From: Sulfuritalea sp.
Lineage (GTDB): Bacteria > Pseudomonadota > Gammaproteobacteria > Burkholderiales > Rhodocyclaceae
Assembly: GCF_017302275.1 (NCBI RefSeq)
Contig: NZ_JAFLDR010000043.1
Location: 1-32,439, forward strand
DNA: 32,439 bases
Reading direction: 5' to 3'
In this document: in pieces, positions 7,334 to 14,530 of the stretch
How positions within the stretch are numbered: position 1 is the stretch's first letter
How the letters are laid out: each line of letters opens with the position of its first letter
Made by a program: the position numbers and the translations under genes
The notes under the pieces: model-generated
Databases searched by the model: none
Told to the model about the DNA's origin: nothing
The model's input: the letters and a program-made list of their open reading frames with translations, nothing else

Positions 7334-9763
7334 TCAGTAGTTGAATTTCAGGCTGGCGAAATAGGTCCGCTGCTGATACGGATACAGGGTGAAGTACTTG
7401 ACGTCGCCGATGTTGTCGATGCCGACGGAGGCCGACCACTGCTTGCCAAGTTTGTAGAGCAGCTTGGCGTCAAAGACGCCGAAGCTGCTGCGCCCGCCAT
7501 AGACGTTCGGGTTAGGGTCCGGGTATTGCCCGGTGGCCGTGTTGAGGAGACCGCTGTGCTGGCGTCCGCTGTAGCGAAAGCCGAGGCTGGCGGAAAGCGC
7601 GTCGGAGACACGATAGGTCGCCAGCAGCGACGCGCGCCAGACCGGGATCAGGGGCAGTTCCGTGCCCACCAATCCGGGGTTGGCGATATTTTGCGTGATC
7701 CGCGAATGGATGTAGGCGATGCTGCCGGACAGATCGAGGCCGCGAATCCACAGGTCGCCGGCTTGCAGAGCGGTTTCGATTCCCCAGGTGCGGACCTTGT
7801 CGATGTTCTGCACGCTGCTGATGCTGAAGCCGGGCAGGGTGGTGACATCGGTCTGGGAAACCAGCGCGCCCTGCTTTTCCTCGCCGAACAGCGAGGTTCG
7901 CCACAGGCCGTTGGTCAGGAAGCGTTCCACGGTGAACTCCCAGGAATCGGCGGTTTCCGGCTTGAGATTCGGGTTGTTGGTCTTCGCGACGTTGTAGGGC
8001 GCCGGGAATCCGGCGATCTGCGCGGGAGTGGCCGCCGTCGAGGTGCCGGTAACGGTTATGCCGACGTTCTTGAATAGTTCGCCGACCGTCGGAAAACGCA
8101 CGCCCCGGCCAAATGAGGTCCGCAGCGCCAGCATGTCGGATGCCTGCCAGGAGAGCGAGGTCTTGGGCGAGAAGGCATGGACCGTCTTGCTGGCGTAGTC
8201 CACATTGGCGCCGCTGGCGAAATTGCTGCCGTTCAGCGCACTCCATTTTTCCTGGCGCCCGCCCAGCACCAGTTTCAGGTCGGGCGACAACTGCCAGGCG
8301 TCCTGCAGGTAAATCGCCTGGGTGCTGGTGGTGCCCCTGGAGTTGGTGCTCAGCGCGGCGGCATCGCTGGTCCGCCACGGTCCGGCCGCGAGCGTGAATT
8401 GATCGGAGCGGGTCTTGTAGGTATCGGCGTGGAAGCCGAAGCTGACCTGGTGCCGGCTTTTCAGACTGCCGTCGGGTCGCCACTCGCCGCGCAGATCCAA
8501 GTTGGCCCAGCCTGTTCCATCCGCGAAGCTGATGGTTCCCGCCGTGGCATCGCGGCTTGCCGTGGTGCCGAAATTGCCCGAGCTGGCGCGGGTCACGTCC
8601 TTGGTCTGATTGAAGTGGCTGGCGGCCAGTTCCCAATCCCAGGTGCCGCCGCTTTGCGATTTCACCGACAGGCCGTGCATGCGGTACTCGGCTTCGGCGT
8701 GACTGATGCTGGGCGCGGTAACGGAATAGTCCCGGCCGTTGATGCGGACATAGCGGTAAATGCCGGCCGCCGTGCTGGTGCCGTAGATCGTGTTGCCAGC
8801 GGCATCGCGCAGATAGCTATCGACGAGCTTGTCCGAGGTGTTCTGCCAGAGGTTTAGGGTGTAGATGGCGCGCACCGTTGGCGAAAAGTCGTAGGCCAGC
8901 TTGATCGTGCCGTCGTCCTTCACGGTATGGTCCATGCTGGTGGCGGCGGTATTCACCCGCGGACTGTTGGCGATGTTGTTGTCGAAATGCGCACCGGTAA
9001 CCACGGTGAATTGCCCCGCGGCGGCGGGCGCTCCCGCCTTGGCTGTGGCGGCGGTGAAGTCGGTCGGATGGCTGTGGTTGTCGAGCCGATCGACGCTGAC
9101 GCGGAACGACCAGTCGCCGGCCTTGTGGCCCAGGCTTGCGGCGCCATGCATGCCGGTGAAGTTCTTGTCCGTTCCGTAGAGCCTGAAGTTCTGGCCGAAG
9201 GTATCGATTTTGGCGCTGGCCTCGAACCGTGTCGGCATGTGGGTTTTCATCAGCACCACGCCGCCCACCGAATTGCCGGGATACAGCGCGGAGAATGGGC
9301 CGTACATGACATCGACGCGATCGATGGCATCCTGCGACACCAGACCCCAGCGCGGACCGGGACAGCAACTGTTGACCAGGTGGTTCGAGAGCAGCAAACC
9401 ATCCGCATAAACTATGGTTTCGGCGCTGGAATTGACTCCGTACATGCGCATGGCCAGGCCGCCATTGACGTCGCCGATGAAGCGTTCGCGAACGTGTACG
9501 CTCGGCAGGTACAGGAGCGCTCCGGCCGAGGACACGGAGTTGATGCTTTCCGCGATCTGCTTTCGCGTGAAGCTCTCCGTGGTCGATGGCACATTGGCGG
9601 GCGCCTCGGGCTTGGCTGATTCCGCCGATACGGAAACCTCCTTGAGCCTGGCATCGCTTTCGTCCGCTGCGCTGGCGTCCGTGAAAAGAATGCCAAGCGT
9701 GGCAGCCACGGCCATGGTGAAGCGACGGCGCCTGCCGATCGGGGAAAATGCTGTGTAGATCAT
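7334..9763 (-). CDS. TonB-dependent outer-membrane receptor
   Basis: An 809-residue receptor with a signal peptide (about 1-33), a TonB box-like LKEVSVSA (40-47), a plug domain, and a 22-strand-type barrel ending in the aromatic LKFNY expected of outer-membrane proteins. Late barrel segments show family features such as SFGRGVRFP, NPNLKPETADSWE and the final GIDNIGDVKY. A vicinal Cys pair in the plug (NSCCPGPRW, Cys133-134) is unusual and could bind or sense a metal. The substrate is not proven; the copper-rich neighbourhood makes a copper complex or chelate my leading guess, and siderophore or cobalamin cannot be excluded. The ATG at 9763 is preferred over a TTG at 9808. The gene follows exbD and is 11 bp ahead of the BNR gene. 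Confidence 0.92.
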   Translation of the reverse strand: MIYTAFSPIGRRRRFTMAVAATLGILFTDASAADESDARLKEVSVSAESAKPEAPANVPSTTESFTRKQIAESINSVSSAGALLYLPSVHVRERFIGDVNGGLAMRMYGVNSSAETIVYADGLLLSNHLVNSCCPGPRWGLVSQDAIDRVDVMYGPFSALYPGNSVGGVVLMKTHMPTRFEASAKIDTFGQNFRLYGTDKNFTGMHGAASLGHKAGDWSFRVSVDRLDNHSHPTDFTAATAKAGAPAAAGQFTVVTGAHFDNNIANSPRVNTAATSMDHTVKDDGTIKLAYDFSPTVRAIYTLNLWQNTSDKLVDSYLRDAAGNTIYGTSTAAGIYRYVRINGRDYSVTAPSISHAEAEYRMHGLSVKSQSGGTWDWELAASHFNQTKDVTRASSGNFGTTASRDATAGTISFADGTGWANLDLRGEWRPDGSLKSRHQVSFGFHADTYKTRSDQFTLAAGPWRTSDAAALSTNSRGTTSTQAIYLQDAWQLSPDLKLVLGGRQEKWSALNGSNFASGANVDYASKTVHAFSPKTSLSWQASDMLALRTSFGRGVRFPTVGELFKNVGITVTGTSTAATPAQIAGFPAPYNVAKTNNPNLKPETADSWEFTVERFLTNGLWRTSLFGEEKQGALVSQTDVTTLPGFSISSVQNIDKVRTWGIETALQAGDLWIRGLDLSGSIAYIHSRITQNIANPGLVGTELPLIPVWRASLLATYRVSDALSASLGFRYSGRQHSGLLNTATGQYPDPNPNVYGGRSSFGVFDAKLLYKLGKQWSASVGIDNIGDVKYFTLYPYQQRTYFASLKFNY

Positions 9764-9816
9764 GAATCGAAGCTCCGGTGACGTGTCGTGCTGGCGGGTT
9801 CCTGCCAACGAGCCAA

Positions 9817-10227
9817 CTATTTCTTGCTTTCGGTGACGAAGGCGATGCGATTGATGCCGGCCTTTTGCGCGGCAGCAAGGATGTCCGCGACGTTCTCGTA
9901 ACGCGTGCCGCGGTCGGCGCGCAGGTGCAGTTCGGGATTGCGCGCGGCGGTGGCGGCGAAATGGGCTTCGAAATCGGCGCGATGGGCCGGGGCGCCGTCG
10001 AGGAAATAGCGGCCGTCGGCATCTAGCGCGAGCTGGATCACCACCGGCTTGTCCTCGACCTTCTGCGAGCTGACCTGCGGCAGGTCGATCGGCACCGCCT
10101 GGTGCATGGCGGGAATGGTGATGATGAAAATGACCAGCAATACCAGCATCACGTCGACCAGCGGCGTGGTGTTGATCTCGCCCATCGGCTGTGGCGTGCC
10201 GCCTTCGCTGAAGGAACCGAATGCCAT
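9817..10227 (-). CDS. exbD: ExbD biopolymer transport protein
   Basis: A 136-residue ExbD/TolR-family protein. It has a short cytoplasmic N-terminus with INTTPLVDVMLVLL, in which Asp25 is the conserved proton-carrying residue of the single membrane helix (about 21-41). The periplasmic domain includes LRADRGTRYENV. With ExbB it forms the proton-driven motor that energises TonB. It lies 7 bp after exbB and 53 bp before the receptor gene, consistent with a dedicated motor for that receptor. Confidence 0.93.
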   Translation of the reverse strand: MAFGSFSEGGTPQPMGEINTTPLVDVMLVLLVIFIITIPAMHQAVPIDLPQVSSQKVEDKPVVIQLALDADGRYFLDGAPAHRADFEAHFAATAARNPELHLRADRGTRYENVADILAAAQKAGINRIAFVTESKK

Positions 10228-10234
10228 GATGGCC

Positions 10235-10975
10235 TCAGGCGCCCTGGCGGGCCAGCGTGGGCGTCGCCGCCGCGGCTTGCGCGGAAGAGTCGGCGCTGGC
10301 GGGACGGCGCGCTCCGGTGGTGAAGTAGGCGTGCAAGTCGTGGGCGAAGCCGTCGAGCTGCGCCATGACCAGGCGGTTGGCGCGGGTTAGCGCGTTGTAG
10401 GCCAGCACGGCGGGGATGGCGACGAAAAGGCCGGCCGCGGTCATGATCAGGGCTTCGCCCACCGGACCGGCGACCTTGTCGAGCACCACACTGGTGGAAC
10501 CCGACAGCGCGATCAGCGCATGGTAGATGCCCCACACGGTGCCGAAGAGGCCGATGAAGGGTGCGGTCGAGCCGACCGAGGCGAGGAAGGTGAGCCCGGT
10601 TTCGAGGCTGGCCTGCGCCGCCAGCATCCGGTTGCGCAGGCTGCGCGTCAGTGCATCCGACAGGCTGACGCCGGCGCCGAGGCCGGACTCCGAGTCGTAG
10701 CTGTCGCGCGCATGCGCTCCGGCACGCGCCATGTCGGCGAACAGCCCGGTGCGGTCGGCGGCATCGATGGCGGCCAGTGCATCATGCAGGTTGCGCGCTT
10801 GCCAGAAGGCTTCCGGGGCGCGGTCGCAGGCGAGGTTGATGCGCAGTTGGCGGGCGAAGCGGCCGACGATCAGCGCCCAACTGCCGACCGAGAGCAGCAG
10901 CAGGAGTATCGCCGTGGCATGGGTGACGAGGTCGCCCTGCTGCCAGAAGTGAACCAGACCGAGTTGGGTTTGCAT
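10235..10975 (-). CDS. exbB: ExbB / MotA-TolQ family proton channel
   Basis: A 246-residue inner-membrane protein with three helices. The first lies near residues 15-35. The conserved pair carries LASVGSTAPFIGLFGTVWG (about 131-149) and EALIMTAAGLFVAIPAV, both diagnostic of ExbB/TolQ. It forms the pentameric channel of the TonB energising complex. The Ala-rich C-terminal tail contains, in another frame, a reverse copy of the 15-bp dispersed repeat (10285-10299), so the tail may have been altered by it. It starts 5 bp after the tonB stop. Confidence 0.94.
   Translation of the reverse strand: MQTQLGLVHFWQQGDLVTHATAILLLLLSVGSWALIVGRFARQLRINLACDRAPEAFWQARNLHDALAAIDAADRTGLFADMARAGAHARDSYDSESGLGAGVSLSDALTRSLRNRMLAAQASLETGLTFLASVGSTAPFIGLFGTVWGIYHALIALSGSTSVVLDKVAGPVGEALIMTAAGLFVAIPAVLAYNALTRANRLVMAQLDGFAHDLHAYFTTGARRPASADSSAQAAAATPTLARQGA
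10285..10299 (-). repeat. 15-bp dispersed repeat CCAGCGCCGACTCTT (reverse copy)
   Basis: An exact reverse copy of the 15-mer also found at 5631-5645. It lies within the C-terminal coding tail of exbB. Near-identical forward copies are at 545, 1997, 11889 and 14837. Confidence 0.8.
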
Positions 10976-10980
10976 GGGGC

Positions 10981-11631
10981 TCAGCTTTCAAGTTGGAAGG
11001 TGATGGGAACCTGGACCCAGCCGGCGATGGCCTGTTCGCCGCGCTTGGCCGGCACGAAGCGCCAGCGGCTGACGGCTTCCTCGGCGGCCTGGTCGAGGCG
11101 GGCGAAGCCGCTGCCGAGCTTGATCTCGACTTTTTCGGCCAACCCGGCGGCGCTGACGAAGACGCGCAGCAGCACCTTGCCCTGCTCGCCGAGGCGGCGA
11201 GAGGCATGCGGATACACCGGCTTGGGGTTGTGCAGGTAGTCGGCATCGAAGCGCGCGGCGGTGATGGCGACCGGTGCCGGTGCGGGCGCGACATCGATCG
11301 GCAGCGCCCTGGGTGGCGCCGGTGGCTGCGGCTGCACGACGAAGGCGGGTGCCGCGTCGCTGACGGCATTCGAGGTCAGCAGCGGCAGAGGCGCCGGTGG
11401 CTGGAGCTTCTTTGGCCTGGGCGGCTCGGGTGGCTTGGGTTTGGGCAGCTCCGGCAGGATTTCGACCAGGCGCACCGCCATCGGCTGGATTGCGGCCTTC
11501 AGTTGCTCGGCCGGCACCACCACCGCGATCAGCGCGATCAGCAGCGCGTGCGCCGCCGCCGCGCCGGTGAAGGACGCAAACGGCCGCTCGGGGCGGCCGG
11601 CGGATGGCAGGCGAGGCAGCAGAAGTCCCAT
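10981..11631 (-). CDS. tonB: TonB energy-transducing protein
   Basis: A 216-residue TonB: an N-terminal membrane helix (about 20-42, ASFTGAAAAHALLIALIAVV), a Pro/Lys-rich periplasmic spacer (KPKPPEPPRPKK and following) and a C-terminal TonB domain. That domain carries YPHASRRLGEQGKVLLRVFV and ends in a beta-strand VPITFQLES. The ATG at 11631 gives a normal-length N-terminus. A GTG at 11703 would add 24 residues of poor quality, so I do not use it. First gene of the TonB-ExbB-ExbD-receptor operon; no convincing promoter is visible upstream. Confidence 0.92.
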   Translation of the reverse strand: MGLLLPRLPSAGRPERPFASFTGAAAAHALLIALIAVVVPAEQLKAAIQPMAVRLVEILPELPKPKPPEPPRPKKLQPPAPLPLLTSNAVSDAAPAFVVQPQPPAPPRALPIDVAPAPAPVAITAARFDADYLHNPKPVYPHASRRLGEQGKVLLRVFVSAAGLAEKVEIKLGSGFARLDQAAEEAVSRWRFVPAKRGEQAIAGWVQVPITFQLES

Positions 11632-11992
11632 GGGTTGCGAGCTATTGCGAAAGGCGCGAAGTGTGTTGCATCGACCGGTACAAAAAGTGCGGCTAATCGC
11701 CACATGCGACGCATTGCCGCGCGACGTGATGTCGCAGCCTCCGGGAATCCGGCGGATTGCTGACCACGATCAAGGAAGCGGCGGAAAGTTGATGCCTGCG
11801 GCACCGCCTGCTTGTGGTTACGCAGGCGTTCTGCCGGCCGCAGCCGGCCGTCCTCAAGGCCCGTCCTCAAGCTCGGATCGCCGTCCCGCCAGCGCCGACT
11901 TTTCTTATGGGCCTCCAGTTGATGAAGAAAATCGACCGGTTGCCGGCAATTTATCATTGCAAAAACGGGAACTGAAATCCATAATTGCAAGC
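11632..11992. other. 361-bp intergenic region between tonB and the second DUF4143 gene
   Basis: A divergent spacer without a convincing gene. It holds a hairpin CGCCTGC (11805-11811) / GCAGGCG (11822-11828) and a GC-rich run GCCGGCCGCAGCCGGCC (about 11833-11849). It also contains one dispersed-repeat copy (11889-11903) and an AT-rich stretch with two ATTGCAA-like words (about 11957 and 11982) just before the ATPase start. The weak frames across it are open by base composition only. I see no clear -35/-10 pair for tonB. Confidence 0.6.
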
Positions 11993-13162
11993 ATGAAACG
12001 TAACCTGACCGCACAATTGCTGGAGGCCATCGACTACTCGCCGGCCGTAGTCCTGCTCGGGCCGCGCCAGTCGGGCAAGACCACGCTGGCCTTGGAGCTT
12101 GCCCGTGAGCGCCCGGCGATCTATCTCGACCTGGAGTCGGAGCAGGACCGCGCCAAGCTGGCGCAGCCGGAACTGTATCTGGCCGACCATCTCGACAAGC
12201 TCGTCATCCTCGACGAAGTTCACCGCGCGCCCGGCCTGTTCCCGGTGCTGCGCGGCCTGATCGACCGCGCCCGGCGCGATGGTCGGCGGGCCGGCCAATA
12301 TCTGCTGCTGGGTTCGGCCTCGCTCGACCTGCTCAAGCAATCCGGCGAAACCCTGGCGGGGCGCGTCGCCTATCTGGAGCTGACGCCCTTCCATGTGCTG
12401 GAGGTCGCCGAGCGACCGCTGGACGAACTCTGGCTGCGCGGCGGGTTTCCCGAAAGCCTGCTGGCCGGGAGCGATGCGCGCAGCCTGCGCTGGCGGCAGG
12501 ATTTCATCCGCAGCTACCTGGAGCGAGACATTCCCCAGTTCGGCCCGAGGATCGCCGCCGAGACGCTGCGGCGGTTCTGGACCATGCTGGCCCATCATCA
12601 GGGTGGATTGCTCAACACGGCCCAGTTCGCGCGCAATCTCGGCGTCGATGTGAAGACCGCCGGCGGCTACCTCGGCCTGCTGGTCGATCTGTTGCTGGTG
12701 CGCCGGCTGCTGCCTTGGCACAGCAATCCAGGCAAACGGCTGGTGAAGTCGCCCAAGGTCTTCATCCGTGACAGCGGCATCGTGCATGCCTTGCTCAACA
12801 TTCCCGACAAGGAAACGCTGCTGGCCCACCCCGTGGTGGGTGCCAGTTGGGAAGGGTTTGCCATCGAGAATCTGCTCGCCAACGCCATGGCGACCGATCC
12901 GATGGTTCAAGCCTGTTTCTACCGCAGTAGCGGCGGGGCGGAGATCGATCTGCTGCTGGCTTGGCCGGACGGCCGCCTCTGGGCCATCGAGATCAAGCGC
13001 AGTCTGGCGCCCAAGCTGGAACGCGGCTTCCATGCCGCCTGCGCCGATCTGAAACCGGAACGGCGCTTTGTCGTCTATCCGGGGGGCGAGCGCTACCGCT
13101 TGGCCGAAGACATCGAGGCCGTGCCACTGCCCCAGTTGGCGAAATCGCTGCGCGGCGGCTGA
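11993..13162 (+). CDS. AAA-family ATPase with DUF4143 domain (second copy)
   Basis: A 389-residue ATPase of the same AAA_14/DUF4143 family as the gene at 3620. It has Walker A GPRQSGKTT (23-31), Walker B LVILDEVHRAP, sensor-like LLLGSASLDLL and a C-terminal nuclease-like core with EIDLLLAW...AIEIKRS. The ATG at 11993 is chosen because the upstream extension is low-complexity and starts inside tonB. The preceding AT-rich DNA contrasts with its surroundings and may carry its promoter. Function unknown; it has no obvious link to the copper and respiratory genes on either side. Two such genes within 9 kb suggest independent acquisitions rather than a tandem duplication, since the proteins differ widely. 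Confidence 0.9.
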   Translation: MKRNLTAQLLEAIDYSPAVVLLGPRQSGKTTLALELARERPAIYLDLESEQDRAKLAQPELYLADHLDKLVILDEVHRAPGLFPVLRGLIDRARRDGRRAGQYLLLGSASLDLLKQSGETLAGRVAYLELTPFHVLEVAERPLDELWLRGGFPESLLAGSDARSLRWRQDFIRSYLERDIPQFGPRIAAETLRRFWTMLAHHQGGLLNTAQFARNLGVDVKTAGGYLGLLVDLLLVRRLLPWHSNPGKRLVKSPKVFIRDSGIVHALLNIPDKETLLAHPVVGASWEGFAIENLLANAMATDPMVQACFYRSSGGAEIDLLLAWPDGRLWAIEIKRSLAPKLERGFHAACADLKPERRFVVYPGGERYRLAEDIEAVPLPQLAKSLRGG

Positions 13163-13281
13163 AAAGCTCGTTTGAGCAGGGCTCGAACTTCCCACCGGGA
13201 CCGGGCCGGCGCCTTGCGCAGTTGACGGCGGTCAACACATCGCCGGAAAGCCAGCGTCCGGAGCACTGTCTGCGACGAAAT

Positions 13282-13324
13282 GCCGCATGTCCGCTATATG
13301 CGGCGCACCTAATATTGCGCCGCA
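13282..13324 (+). promoter_or_regulatory. Overlapping alternative hairpins / palindromic operator upstream of the first NosL-like gene
   Basis: GCCGCAT (13282-13288) can pair with ATGCGGC (13298-13304). Alternatively TGCGGCGCA (13299-13307) can pair perfectly with TGCGCCGCA (13316-13324) across the 8-base loop CCTAATAT. The two stems share bases 13299-13304 and exclude each other. As DNA, the second stem is a 26-bp palindrome centred on a -10-like TAATAT (13310-13315), which would suit a repressor operator. As RNA, it would suit a leader switch. The gene starts 24 bases later. Confidence 0.5.
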
Positions 13325-13347
13325 CACTCACTTTTCAGGAGATCACC

Positions 13348-13953
13348 ATGGACCGACGCGACGCCCTCAAACTTTCCCTTCTTGCCGGAGTCGGCTTGGC
13401 CGCCGGTAACGCACAGGCACAAGCGGCCTGCGCCACGGACGGCACGCCGGCGCAGTTCACGCCGAAGAAGCCGGCCGATGCCAATCCGTTGGAGCGCGAG
13501 TTCGAGAAGTATCCGAAGTGTCCCTATTGCGGCATGGACCGCAAGGAACATCATCGCGCGCGCATGCTGGTGCAGTACAGCGACGATCTGACTGATGGCG
13601 TCTGCTCGATCCATTGCCTGGGCCTCAGCCTCGGCGTCAACATCGACCGCGAGCCGAAAATGATCTGGGGCCCCGATTACGGCAGCACCGCCGAGCCGCG
13701 CCCGCTGGTGCCGGTGGAAAAGCTGACCTACCTGATCGGTGCCGACCTCAAGCATGCGATGACCAAGCGCAGCAAGCATTCCTTCGCGGCGAAGGAGGTG
13801 GCCGAGCAGTTCAAGCAGAAGCATGGCGGGGAATTCGGCGACTTCAACGAGGCGCTCAAGCAGTCCTACCTCGACATGGCAGCCGACGTAGCGCAGATCC
13901 GCAAGAACCGCGAGGAGCGCCGCCGGAGAATGATGGAGCAGAAGCAGGGCTAA
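13348..13953 (+). CDS. NosL-family copper-binding protein with TAT signal
   Basis: A 201-residue exported protein. The N-terminus MDRRDALKLSLLAGVGLAA is a twin-arginine-type signal. The mature part has the NosL-type motif CPYCGM (58-63) and a second Cys pair CSIHC (86-90) next to the family's ASIHCL-like segment. NosL is the Cu(I) lipoprotein involved in maturing nitrous-oxide reductase. This version lacks a lipobox and has a long charged C-terminal helix (KNREERRRRMMEQ). AGGAG (13337-13341) lies 6 bases before the ATG. The second NosL gene follows after 10 bp, so the pair is an operon. No nosZ is in the window, so copper delivery to another cuproenzyme is also possible. Confidence 0.85.
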   Translation: MDRRDALKLSLLAGVGLAAGNAQAQAACATDGTPAQFTPKKPADANPLEREFEKYPKCPYCGMDRKEHHRARMLVQYSDDLTDGVCSIHCLGLSLGVNIDREPKMIWGPDYGSTAEPRPLVPVEKLTYLIGADLKHAMTKRSKHSFAAKEVAEQFKQKHGGEFGDFNEALKQSYLDMAADVAQIRKNREERRRRMMEQKQG

Positions 13954-13963
13954 ACTGCTCGCC

Positions 13964-14437
13964 ATGCGTATCCTGCTTTCCTTCCTGCTGGCGATCTGGG
14001 TGGCCGTGGCCGCCGCCCAGGCGCCGCCCAAGCCCGGGCCGAAAGACCTTTGCCCGGTGTGCGGCATGCTGGTCTCGAAGTATCCCAACTGGGTGGCGAC
14101 CATCGTGTACAAGGATGGCCATGCCCACCATTTCGACGGCGCCAAGGACATGTTCAAGTTCTGGCACGATCCGGCGAAATACGCCGCCGGCCATCGGCGC
14201 GAGGACATGGTGGCGATCTGGGTCACCGATTTTTATGGCCTCGCGCGCATCGACGCGAAGAAGGCGTTCTACGTCACGGGCTCCGACGTGCTCGGCCCGA
14301 TGGGGCACGAATTCCTGCCATTGGCGAATCGCGCCGACGCCGAGGAGTTCCTCAAGGACCACAAGGGCCGCCGCATACTGGGCTTCGAGCAGGTGCTACG
14401 CGGCATGCCGGAGCAGCTTGACGACGGGCGCTTCTGA
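13964..14437 (+). CDS. NosL-family protein (second copy)
   Basis: A 157-residue exported protein with a signal peptide (about 1-19) and the NosL motif CPVCGM (Cys30, Cys33). The family's characteristic YKDGHAHHFDGAKDMFKF region is next, followed by TDFYGLARIDAKKAFYVTGSD, also typical of NosL. It is probably a periplasmic Cu(I) carrier. It lies 10 bp downstream of the first NosL-like gene and differs strongly from it, so the two may hand copper on rather than be redundant. The cytochrome c/d1 gene begins 93 bp later on the same strand. Confidence 0.87.
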   Translation: MRILLSFLLAIWVAVAAAQAPPKPGPKDLCPVCGMLVSKYPNWVATIVYKDGHAHHFDGAKDMFKFWHDPAKYAAGHRREDMVAIWVTDFYGLARIDAKKAFYVTGSDVLGPMGHEFLPLANRADAEEFLKDHKGRRILGFEQVLRGMPEQLDDGRF

Positions 14438-14530
14438 AGTGCCGCGAATTAGCGAAAATCAAGGCCGGGCGGCGCCGCTGGGCTAAGCTGGAGCCTCTCG
14501 CATCGAGCCAGCCCGCCAAAGGTCCGCCGC

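Noticed and set aside
11632-11703. GTG start for tonB at 11703
   Set aside because: It adds residues unlike any TonB N-terminus; the ATG at 11631 gives a normal membrane anchor.
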